Made by a program: the position numbers and the translations under genes
In this document: positions 10,452-22,400 of the stretch, piece by piece
Layout of the letters: the number at the start of each line of letters is the position of its first letter
How positions within the stretch are numbered: position 1 is the stretch's first letter
Notes under the pieces: generated by a model
What the model saw: the letters and a program-made list of their open reading frames with translations, nothing else
Told to the model about the DNA's origin: nothing
The model's database searches: none
Source: Sceloporus undulatus
Taxonomy: Eukaryota; Chordata; Lepidosauria; Squamata; Phrynosomatidae
Length of the DNA stretch: 64,000 bases
Assembly (NCBI RefSeq): GCF_019175285.1
Contig: NC_056527.1
Location: forward strand, 114,614,738 to 114,678,737
Reading direction: 5' to 3'

Positions 10452-13400
10452 TCAGTCCTGAGGGCTATTCAGGGGTTCAACTCCACACATTGGCTCAAGC
10501 TGCTCTTTGGTCTCTTTATTGAGGTTGGTTTCTGGTTTCTGTGTACCCATCTCGGGGTACACAACAACACAAAGCTTCTGTCCTGCCCGAGTGACTGCAT
10601 CTGTAAGAAGAGGGGGTGAACAGGTGAGCTTTAACAGGAAAACCCAAGAACCCATGGCCTCAGTACACCCAACACACTTTCATCCAGCTGTCCTCCCCTC
10701 AGTCTGCCCATTACTCACCAATAAATGTATGGAAGGCAGGCGGTTTGTGCTCCCAATGCACCCCGAGGAAGTAGACAGGTACGCCTGTCAGCATTATGGC
10801 CAGACCAATGCCACAAACCACAGGTTCAGACCACAAGCTGAACACCAACAGGAAGGCCCAGAACAGCAGGTAAACTATGGGGAAGAACAGGCTCACCTGG
10901 GAAGGAGAGAGATGGGTTTGGTCTGGGCGGGAATACCAGGAATGGGGGGATACAGGAAAAGGGGTGATAGGAGAGGAAGTTTTCTTGCCTAGCAAGAAGT
11001 TAGTAAGGTGCTGGCCAGTGGCAGTGGGAAGAGCCATCATTCAGTGGCATAATCCATGCTTTGCATGCAGAAGGTCTCAGGTTTAGTCCCCAGTCTCTCT
11101 CCCCAAAAGGATCAGGTGCCAAGTGATGGGAAAGACCTCAGTATGGGACCCTGGAGAGCGGATGCTCATCAGAGTAGACAATACTACATTAGATGGACAA
11201 GCAGACCAGTATAAAACAATTTCCTAATATTCCTTATCTTTTGAGAGGAGGTCACACAGGAAATGTAAGTGGATAAAAGGACATATGTTTATTAAAATTA
11301 AAAATCAGATTTCCTTTAAGTAATTTAATCTTATGTATGTTTACTAAGTAATAAGTCCCAGTGAAAATTACTTCATAGAGAAAGTGTTTAGGATGCAGCT
11401 TAAATGTTTTCAAATGTTGTATTGTGTTGCTTGGTTTGTCAATTATTTCTATATATTTCTATACGTAAGTAAATGCCATCTCTCAAAACGTATGTATGAA
11501 GTTATAAATGACTACAAGTTCTATTTAAAGGGCAAAACACAGCCAAAAACAAGTTACTTTAATGTCAAGCATTATCATTATGACCTCAGCAATCATAGAT
11601 TTTATTGTTGTTATTGTTGTTCTTGCTGTTCTTGTGCAAATTATTTTCAGACTGTTGGCCAAAACAGCATGGACTTTAATATTCCATGTCCTCGAGAAAC
11701 ACTAATTAGTGAACTTTAGGGTTGTACTCATGGATGGTATAAAACTCTATTTAATTATGTTTTATTTGTTATAGTTAACAGTATGAATGCTTGTTAAAAT
11801 ATATACAAATTAGACATCAACAACTTGATTTAAATCAGTAATGACCACCACAGTTTAACTCCTTCACGCATAGCCCAGGGGAAGGCAACACTGGTGTAAG
11901 AAGAGGATGGGCTGATAAACAGGAGGCAGGGATCCTACAGCAGAGGCTCCTTACCTTGATGGGGCGATGTCGGTGAGGTTCCCGCCAGCGTAGCACAACC
12001 TGGCCAGCGACAGTCACTCCATAGAAGAGGTAGTTGATGAAACCCACATAATTGATCAGGGTATATATGTCACTTGTAACCAGCATCAGCAATGTTGAAA
12101 GGCACTGCCAAAGACAGGCAAAGAGAGAAAATAAGAAAATGTAAGGGAAATCACTTCAGGCATCCTAAAGTGATATCACCAGCTCTCTGATCCCAACAAC
12201 CATTCTGAAAATGCCCTTCCCAGGGTTCACAGTTTTAGCCACTTCACAGATCCTTTACCACCAGATACCCACCCTTCGTCCCACATGTACCCTTAGCATC
12301 CTAATTCCCCGCTCCCTTCACAATCTGTCTGCTGGCAACTCACAGTGAAGAGTAGGGCAGGGATGGGAGTGCAACGTCGCACATGAATCATAGCCAGCAC
12401 ACTGGGGAGGTGGCCTTCCCGGGCTCCAGCAAAAAAGAGTCTGGGAATGACAGAGAGAGAACATCAGAAATACAAACAGGGAAATGCAAGAACATTGATC
12501 TATTTTAACCCATGCCAGGGAACATGTGACAACTCCACACTTTGAGCAGGGCTTCAAGATTGTGCCCCAGAAACAAATGGAAAATGCTCTGATAAGTGAA
12601 GTGCCACCTCATTTCCACAGTCCTAATGTAAGTGGTATGTCATAGTGCAGTCAAAGTGGCCGCACTATAAAGACATGGGTGACACTGAAAGCTAGAGCCT
12701 TTAGGAGATGGGATCTGTGAATGTTTCAGATTCTGGCCACTGCACTTAAAAAAGGGATAGTCTATAGATTCAAAAGGTGCAATATCAATGACAGGAGCAA
12801 GGGAAGCTACATAGGGAGTTCTCTTACTCTCGTAAAATTAAAACTAATGGCATCATTCATTAAAGCTGAATGATGGAAGATTGACATGGTGCATAGATAA
12901 ACTGTGGAACTCTCTGCCACAAGATGATGATTACCAACTTGGGTGGCTTTAAAAGGCCGTTGGATAGATTCTTGAAGGATGAGGACATCAGTGACTACCA
13001 GTCAGGATGGCTATTTGTCACCTCCAGTATCAAGGACACTGCCCTTATGCATCAGTTGCTAAGGGGTGCATGAAATGGAAGGTGCATTTGCACTCCTGTC
13101 CTGCTGGTGGGCTTCCCTTGAGCAATGGATTGGCCATTGTGTGAACAGAATGTTGCACTAGATAGGTCTTACCAATAGGGCTCTTATGTTCTCAAGGCAA
13201 GTGGGATGCTGAGTGTCTGCTTGAAAGTCATAACTCACCTAGAGGAAGTGAAGAGTGATCCATTGACTCCTCCAAATGTGGAAAGGGCAACAGAGATGGG
13301 CATGATCCAAGCCATGACTCCTAACAATTTCTCCCCAAATGTCTATGAGGAAGTGAACCGAGAATAGATGGTTAGCTGTGATTCCATTTGGAACCCAGGG

Positions 13401-16400
13401 AGGAAAGGGAATTAGCACAATGGGGTTCATGAGGCCTCACCACTGCGACAGCATTAGAGGCCAGCAACTCCTGAGGTGACATGGCAGTGACATAGGCCAC
13501 ATTGGCGAAGACGTAGACAAAGGTGACCAGGGGAATGGAGATGAAGATGGCGCGAGGCAGGTTCCTGTGTGGAGAGAGTTGAAATGGAAGAGGAGAAATA
13601 AGTATGAAGGTGAGTGTCTATTCTAACCCCTGTTCGCTATTAAAGAGATCCCTGACTCACTTGTAAGGATCAACTAGCTCTTCAGTGACATAGTTGAGGA
13701 AGTTCCAGCCCCCATATGCAAAAGAGCCTTGTAAAAAGGCCAGTGCCACGAGTCCCACATCAGGCGTTTGGAAGAATTCAAAGGCATGTTTTGGCTCTAG
13801 CCAGAAGTATTCACCTGTACAGAGAAGAAAGGATTAATTAGACTGTTAGATGGGTTGTTCTCTCTTTCTCCTAATTCTTGTACTTTCCAGTGCCAACTGG
13901 GACAAGAAACTATGGAAACCAATCCACTCTCTAAATCCGCTTACTAGAGAATGCAGATTTTAAAACCCTGGGGCTTATTCCCCTTGGGTGAGCAAGTAGA
14001 GCATGTTAGAGAGATTCTGGCTCCTTTTTTGCCTGGCCAGACTGACTCTCACCTTTGCAGATCTGCACAACTCCCATGATAATGATGAGTCCCAGTGCCA
14101 GCAATTTCCCTGCTGTGAAGATATCCTGGACACGTGTGGCCCAACGCACGCTAGCACAGTTCACCCAGGTCAGCAGCACTGTGGAGAAAGAGAAAAAGTC
14201 AGTGGAGGAATGGACTGTTAATATTTTTCATCCTTTGGCCCCCATCACTCAGTCAAGGCAGTTTTCATGCCTCCATAGCTCAGCATTTGGGGGGACATAA
14301 TGCTAGCAGCAATGTGACCAGGAGCAAATTCAGATATTGCTCTGATACTTAGCAAGGGCTTCTTGTTGGTTGAAGGCAACTACTATTTGCTTTAGGCCAG
14401 GCTGTGATTATAGCCTAGCAATACCTGTTACTATGTCACCACCTCTCATTATAACAGTAATGGCACAATGGATTTCAATTGTCTGTGGCAAGGCTATTCA
14501 GAGTTAACAGTTTTTCTGGGTACAAGTGACCTCAGAGATTCATTCTACCATTGTCTCTCCCTTATTGTCTAACAAACCCTCAGATCAATGATCTATCCTT
14601 GGGGCTTGCAACTTTGAGTTAAATACACTCACTGCACCGCAGTTATATGGAAAGGAAAGAAACAAGGTTCTTATTAATGTTCCGGGAAAATTGAGAGAAT
14701 GAAAAACAAGCTAAGAAGGGAGGCTATGACCTATTTGGCTCCCCGCCTGAGTGCACCAAAACATCCCATCTGCACAAACAGACACACTGGCCCCTGTTAA
14801 CCCGGCAGCACACAGTCAGGGCTTACTTGAGACAGACAGATAGAAAAACGTGTCAGCACCTTTTTGAACAACCCCTGACCCCAGCAAACAAGGATGACAA
14901 AGTAGAAATTACATCCACTCTGTGCAAAGTTAGTTATCCCATTTTTATCCTCCCCACAGCAATGCATGCACAGCATTTTGATATTATCTTAAAACATAAA
15001 GTAGAATTCAGAAGCTTCCACATATACAAATAATTTTTCCAACACAAAGTTATTCATGAGCTCTGCCTAGTACATATGCACACAGAGGAACAATCGTTTG
15101 CAGATATGTTGTTGTGTACTTTCAAGCCTACCATAGGGTTTTGTTGCCAAGATTTGTTCAGAGGGGGTTTGCTTTTGCCTTCCTCTGAGGCTGAGAAGTG
15201 CAACTTGGCCAAGGTCACCCAGTAGGTTTCGATTGTTTCCATGAGAAAGTGGAGATTCGAAACCAGGTCTCCATAGTCATAGTCCAACACTCAAACCACT
15301 ACAGCATGCTGGCTCTCCACTTGCCATCTATGTGTTTAACTCTAAGCAACATTACAAAGACACATCTGTACATTGAAATGTCTTCTTTGGTTAATGCAAA
15401 CAAGCAAAACTTTTGCAAAATATGCAAAATTATCTTAGCAAAGGTTTTTGAGCTCAAAAGATGCCAGAGGGAGAATTTTGTCTTAGAAGCCACCCATACT
15501 TTTTTTCCACCGAAAATGCCAGCTGTGCTTGAATTTCACAACAAATCATAAACGGTACCATAAATTGGCACTAAAAGTTGAAAAATAAACCATCCCTGAG
15601 GTGTTGCCCGTTCTTGAGATACAAAGAGTCTGAATCCAATAAACAAATGGCATTTTGCATACATAATCATCTGCCTTGCTGTGTCTACTCCCAGCTATCC
15701 AAACAGATAAGCAAGCTCCCACCCTGGACATATACTACCTGAGGAAGAGACTCAGCAAACTTTGAGAAGCATAAAAAGTAGGCTAGAAATCTTTATGGAG
15801 GCTGAGAAGGCCCCTAGGCCTCACATCTGATAACCCTGTCCTAATTATATAGGTAAACATGTGCATGTACATGTGTTTCTACTTGTGTTTGCACATATAC
15901 ATATAAAAACAGTCATCCCCTTTCTCTGAATACAGTGATAAAAGGTGAGAGTTTAGTCCATCCTGGCAGCACCAAAAAGAAGCATGGATCCCCTCTACTC
16001 TCTCATCCATCCAGCCTTTAGGATGAGCACAGTTATGCCTGCCAGTGTGTTCTAAGTTCTTTGGCATCATTTTCCTTTGCATCATCCTTTACATCCTTTG
16101 TTACATGCCCCTAACTTTTACCTTTGACTTATCCACGGGTCATATCAAAATCCATAATTTTGGCCCCAAAAACCTACTCTTGACTTATACATGAGGTTGA
16201 CTTATAGTCCAGTATATACGGTATCCAGTTTTTTGGGAGGTCTCACTCACGATCTTCCTTGCTAGGACAATGGATTCAACTAAGAAGAAAGGTGACACTG
16301 AGTGAACATGAAGAGGAACTTCCTGATAAGAAGAGGTGTTCAGGAGTGACACAGACTGCCTCAGAAGGTGGCGGATTTTCCTTCATTGGTGGTTTTTAGA

Positions 16401-19400
16401 CAGAAGCTGGATGGTCATCTGCCAGGGATGCTTTGATTCCTATACAAGGGTTGGACTAGAGTATCTTTGGGTAACCTCCAGTGCTGTCATTCTATTTTCT
16501 GTCCAGTGTCCTGTCTTTGCTTTCATCTTTTCTTTTTGGAGGCAGGGTGTGAGAGGGGAGAATCAACAGGTCCCCAAATTTGAGTAGAGCAAAAGGAAAT
16601 GGAAACTTCCCTGCTGATTCAGCATCCCTTTTACACAATCAAGTTCAAGTCAAAACAGGAAACTTGGAACTTAACAGAAAAATCACTTGGGGGGGGGGAT
16701 GAGGCATGGAGAGGAGAGAGCTTTGTATCTTTTGTGACTTCACACAAAGTTTTCCCAATAAAAAGAGAATTTCCGTGTGGGAGAAGAGAAACATAGCTGC
16801 CACACACAGGTTGGAGCAAGGTAATCTTTGTTGATCATGATGAAAAAGATTAGTTAATTGGGGCATGATATAGGTTATGAAATAACTAGTGTGCATATAT
16901 TGTTGTTGAAAACACCATTGAAATATCTGACTCCACCATTGTTGTTGTTAACTGCCCTCAAGTCGATCTCAGCTCCTGGCAACCCTGGGGATGAGCATCT
17001 CCAAGACTCCCTGTCCTTGACTCCTCTGCTTAGTTCCTGTACATTCATACCCTTTCCCTCCTTAATAGAATCCATCCATCTAGCATGCAGCCTTCCTCTC
17101 TTTCTACTTCCCTCCACATTGGTTTTTTCCAGTAATTCATGCCTTCTCATGATGTGACCAAAGTACAACAACTTCAGTTTAGTCATCTTGGCTTCCAGGC
17201 AGATTTCCATATTGATCTGTTCTAGGATCCATTTGTTTGCCTTTTTGGCCATCCATTGCATACTCAGCACTCTTCTTCAGCATCACATCTTAAATGAATT
17301 TATTTTCTTCCTGCCCACTTTCTTTACTGACAAGCTCATGGTAATAGGAAATACAATGGCTTGTATGATTCTAACTTTCGTGCTCAGTTGTATATCTTTG
17401 CTCTTTAGATACACCATACATCAGGGTGTAGGGAAATTTGGATACATATTCAACAGGGCAAAATAGTCCGGGGGACCATGTGGGATTCAAGAAGCAGCAA
17501 GGTTAGGAGATCAATGGTATATGATAAGAGGACAGAGGGCAGAGAGTAGGGAATGAGGCCAGCTGTACAATCTCTTTTTCACTATGCGATTAGATATGGC
17601 GACTGGGACTTGTTTCAGCAGATCCCTACAACGTATATGTTTACTTCTAAGATCAAGAGTTAGATTTGCCTGTGAGATCCCAAGAATATATTAGGACTAG
17701 CTAGAGTTTCATAACTGGGTCATAGGAGGGGCCAGAAATAACCCTAACATTAATGGGTGGCTCTGAGTATGCAATTCCTTTAGGATTTTTGTTAGGGTGT
17801 AATGAGGGGAGGAGGAGTGTCCATCTGCTAGTGAAAAGAAGATTTCAGAGATGGAAGTCTAGAGAGCTGGCTTTTCAATGTGACAAAAACATATGTTCCT
17901 CCATTCTGTTCCACCCCAAAGACTGAACTCCTGGAAGTTCCCTTGTTTCTCAGTATCCCTGGCACCCAGCAGGACTGGAACAAGGCCAGGGAGTTTTTAG
18001 TTTCCTGGTGTTTTTTCAGACACAGTCTCAGAGATGACACTGAAGCAAGAGGTGTGGTTCGGAGCTGTTGCTAAATTTTTTTTTTAGCACAGGCCATCCC
18101 AGGGGTTAATCCAGAGCAGCCATCATGTCACCCTATTCCTAGCCCCAAAATAGATGCAGTGCTTGGTTCAGAGAGGTCAGTAACCAGTAATACCATCTCC
18201 GCAGTGTTATTGCCACCTCTTTAGAGCACTGATGATTTTGTTCAGGGCATTCTGTGGCCACCAAGCTGAGACTGGTACAGGAAAACAACATTCTCACCAC
18301 TGCTAGGTCGCTTGCTTACGTCAGTGTGGAGATATGAGGCAGAAACTACAGCCTACAGATAAGACAGATTAAGACTCGCTTAACAGGACACTGGTGATAC
18401 TACCCAATTTCAGCCGGTAGGATTGGAGTGTACCATCCAAAGATTGCTTCCAACCATCAACCACAGCCTCCCTCTCTGCCAATTTGCCTACTAAAATCAT
18501 TCTGCCACCCTGATGATAGATAATACTGTACTATCTTTATATCATTTGATCAAACCAGTGGGCTTTCTTTGATCTCTTTTGCTAAGCACTCCCAGCTCTT
18601 TGCTGATCTATACTGTTTTATTGTTTTCTAGCTCTACAGTCTTTGGGTTTCTCAAAGAAGTGGTTCCTCCTTGCTGAAGTTTTGGAGGAGATGTGGCTTT
18701 CTCTTCCCTGCCTTTTGCCACATGCACATATGCTCCTCTTTTTTTGCTGACTCAGCACTGAATAACTGGCTTTGACCTGATTCATAAGCTCTTGCTGAGC
18801 TGCAGCAGCTGGCTTGCATAAGTGCCTCCGCCAAAACCTCTCCCTGGCTATCGCTCATCCTTCCTCCCCTCCCTCTGCTGTGGACCTGGAAAGAAAGGAA
18901 CAAAACCAGTTTGTGCCTGATCTTGCTGGTGTTGGAAGTCCTAAAGTAACCTCTCTAAAGATTAGCCTTTCCATACATCCTTTGAGTTACTGGGTATGCA
19001 GTTGCCCACTCCCCTCTCACTAACTGTGAAGTAACTGTGCAGCTGACAAGACAAGATGGTGGGGAAGCTTGTGCAGGGATGAATGGGGAAAGGTGAGGAA
19101 ATAGATGGTTCAAAAGTATGATGGAGGTGGATGCATCTTCTAATATCTACATATGGTACTAAATTTTTTTAAAGGCATCATGTTTTTTATCTGTCTTTTA
19201 CTTCTAGCTTGTATTTCCCAGTAACTACAACAGCATTATTAACTTGGATGAAACCATCACAAGTACGCCATTTTTGTCCCCATTAAAGCAGAAGAATTTC
19301 TGCTTTCACCATATAGACTAAGATGCATTATTGCTGTATATCTTTGCTCATCTCTTTGGTCCAAAACACACTGCAGAAATAATCCAGTTTGAGACCACTT

Positions 19401-22400
19401 TAACTGCCCTGGTTCAGTGCTAGGGAATTCTGGGAACTATAGTTTTGTGAAACATTTAGCCTTCTCCATCAGAACACTGTAGTGCACTACAATAAACTAC
19501 AGTTCCCAGGATTCCCTAGCACTGAGCCAGGGCAGTTAAAGCAGTCTCAAACGGGACTGTTTCTGCAGTGTGTTTTGGACCTCTGTCATGCTAAATCCAC
19601 AGAGCTCAGGGAAGTGTGTGTAAATACCAGTGACCCCAGTTCAGCCTCATCTCAACCTTAGAAAGTAGATCAAATGAGAGAGAAGGACTGTCTGGCTCTC
19701 TACATCACCCACTAAGCCATGTAGAGATTCGTGCCCATGTCTCCCTAGGCCAAGTCTGACTTTCTAGGCACCACATCATACTGGTTCTTAGTGGTCCATT
19801 TAATGGTTTATAACAATCATTAAAATGTGCAGAAACAGTGTGATGCCCAAAGCCAACACACTCCTCTATATGGTTTGATACGAAGAAGGAGACCGTCTAT
19901 CTTGAAGGGCAACCTTGTTGTCGGCTAGATTAGTTATAATATAAACCTGAGACGTTTTAGTATATTCCAATCATTCATCTTAGTATGGAGGCCACTTGTA
20001 TAAATTCACTGTGAAAGGTCTGCAGCTACACAGAGAGTCTGTCAGCGATCATGTACATTTACTGACTACAAGCCACACTCCATATCCATTCCACTGCAAG
20101 AATGATAAAACAGTTCCATCATCCAGGACCAGTTTTGCAAATGGTTGCATCGGTTATTGGTTTAGATGTTGGAATAGAAGGTGTGCTTATCAAATTTGCA
20201 GGTGACACCAAATTGGGGAGTGGAGTAGCCAGTACCTCAGAAGATCAAGATGAGAATTCAAAATGACCTTAATAAATTGGAGAAGTGGGCCAAAACTAAC
20301 AAAATTAATTTCAACATTAATTTTTTTTCCTGATTGTAAGCATGAGGGCAGGGAACCTTCTAATTAAAATAATAATTGTAAGCCACTCTGGGAGCCTTTA
20401 GGGCTGAAGGGCGGGGTATAAATACTGTAAATAAATAAAATAAATAAATGTAAGGTACTACATCTAGGCAGGAAAAATGAAATACACAAATACAGGATGG
20501 ATGACCCCTGACTTGAAAGCAGTACATACTAAAAGGATCTAAGGAGCTAAAATGAGTCAACACTGTGATGCAGTGGCCAAAAAAGGCAATGTAATTCTAG
20601 GCTGCATCAACAGTAGAGTGTCTGGATCAAAGGCAGTAAACAGTCCCATTCTCTTTTACTTTGATCAGACCTCACCTGGAATACTGTGTCAAGTTCTGGG
20701 CACCAGACTTCAGGGAGAATATTAATGAGCTGAAATGTGTTCAGGGAAGGATTGCCAGGATCAACGTTCTGGAAACCAAGCCTGACGAGGAACAACTTAG
20801 GGAGTTGGGTATGTTTAGCTTGGAGAAGAGGGACCTGAGAGGTGACATGGTGACCATTTTTAAAAAATCTTAAGGGATGTGATGGAGCAAGCTGGTTTTC
20901 TGATGCTCCAGGGACTTGAGCACAAACTAACAGATTTAAATTACAGGAAGAGAGATTGCATCTAAACATTTTTCTACTGTAAGAGCTGTCCAACAGTGGA
21001 ACAGACTTCCGGTGGACCATGTGTGTGTTTGTGTCCTGATGGTCTTTGTTTTGAGATTGAATCTATGATTCTATCCTGTAGGGAACTTATAAATGGCCAC
21101 TACCAAGGTGGACTGAACTGGAAATTGCACAACAGCTGAAGGATATGGATTACTAAAAAGCTAAATCCTTTACTTACAAAGACAGACACCAGCCAGCAGT
21201 CTTAGTCCGATTTCTGGGGGCAGGCAAGTGGGAAAGATTGGCTGAAGTACATAGTTTGAGAAGGTGAGGGCAATAACAGCCTGATTGGTGGGGTAGATCA
21301 CCAGCACCGCAATCCACAGCCGCAAGAACCTTGAAAGAGAAACAAGTGTAAAAGAATATAACCCACTCTTCTCACTTCATTTGTCTCCATTTGCCATCTT
21401 GACCCATTTGTCCCATTACAAGCCCAGCCAAACACTGGCACCTCTTTTGCCTCTTACCCAGCCAGTCCTCCAAAGATGTCTTTGACATAGGAATAGTCGC
21501 CTCCAGATTTTGGGATGGTGACTCCCAGTTCAGCATAACACAGTGCTCCCACAGCTGTGATGAGACCAGTGACGATCCACACGATCAACGCCAGACCTAC
21601 TGAGCCAGCATTCTCCAGCACTCCCTTTGGCGACACAAAGATCCCTGATCCAATTATGTTACCTGAAGAAGAAGAAGAAGAAGGTTCAAAAAAGTTAAAA
21701 ATTATGAAGAGTAATGATGAGGAAAAACTTTGCAGCAAATATGATGATATCTGTTGAGGTGTGTAAGTCTAAAAGAGACTGGTTCAAGGAAGAGAATGTA
21801 TCCCATATGTTTAATGAGAAAGCTTAACTTAGATTGACATTTAAATGTCAGCTTCTTCACATATCAACTGGAGAAGCCAACAACTCTTTTCCAAATTAAA
21901 TCCTATACTTTGATTTAGTTATCTGCATCAGGAACATCCATGTCTTTGTTGTATTTATAAAGCTCTTTTAAACAGATGCCATTCACATCACTTGGCTTTT
22001 CAGTCTATCATTTTGGTTTCTTAATTGTGTGCATTGGATTAGAATTTCACCAAAACTACTAGAAATGGGAACCTTTTAAAGAAACTATTTTTAATGATTT
22101 ACCAGAGAATATTATATATGTTTACTTAGAAAGAAGTCCCATTATATTCAATGGAGTTTACTCTCTAGTAATGCTAAACACACAAGCATCATTGAATGCC
22201 TTGGGTATTAGAAATAAGCACATAGCCCTGTGGTTGCAGTACAATGTAAGGTATGTCTTGCTGGCAAATAAACCTGTATAGGACTGTGCTGCATGTAAAC
22301 TTATATTTTTAATTGCATTATGGGATATTTAACAAATCTTGCATATTTTCAAAGAATCAGATTACAATTTACCAAGTACAACTCAGTTTTTCAGGAAATG

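Larger units (their letters stand above)
14179..21177 (-). other. SLC7A8: SLC7A8 intron 3 (7 kb)
   Basis: It holds SINEs at 15104-15320 and 19640-19793, a MITE plus CR1 at 16112-16500, Bov-B at 16936-17412, a composite repeat at 19129-19582, and CR1 at 20150-21085. In 14179-15103, 15321-16111 and 17413-19128 I recognise nothing beyond low-complexity runs. Confidence 0.7.
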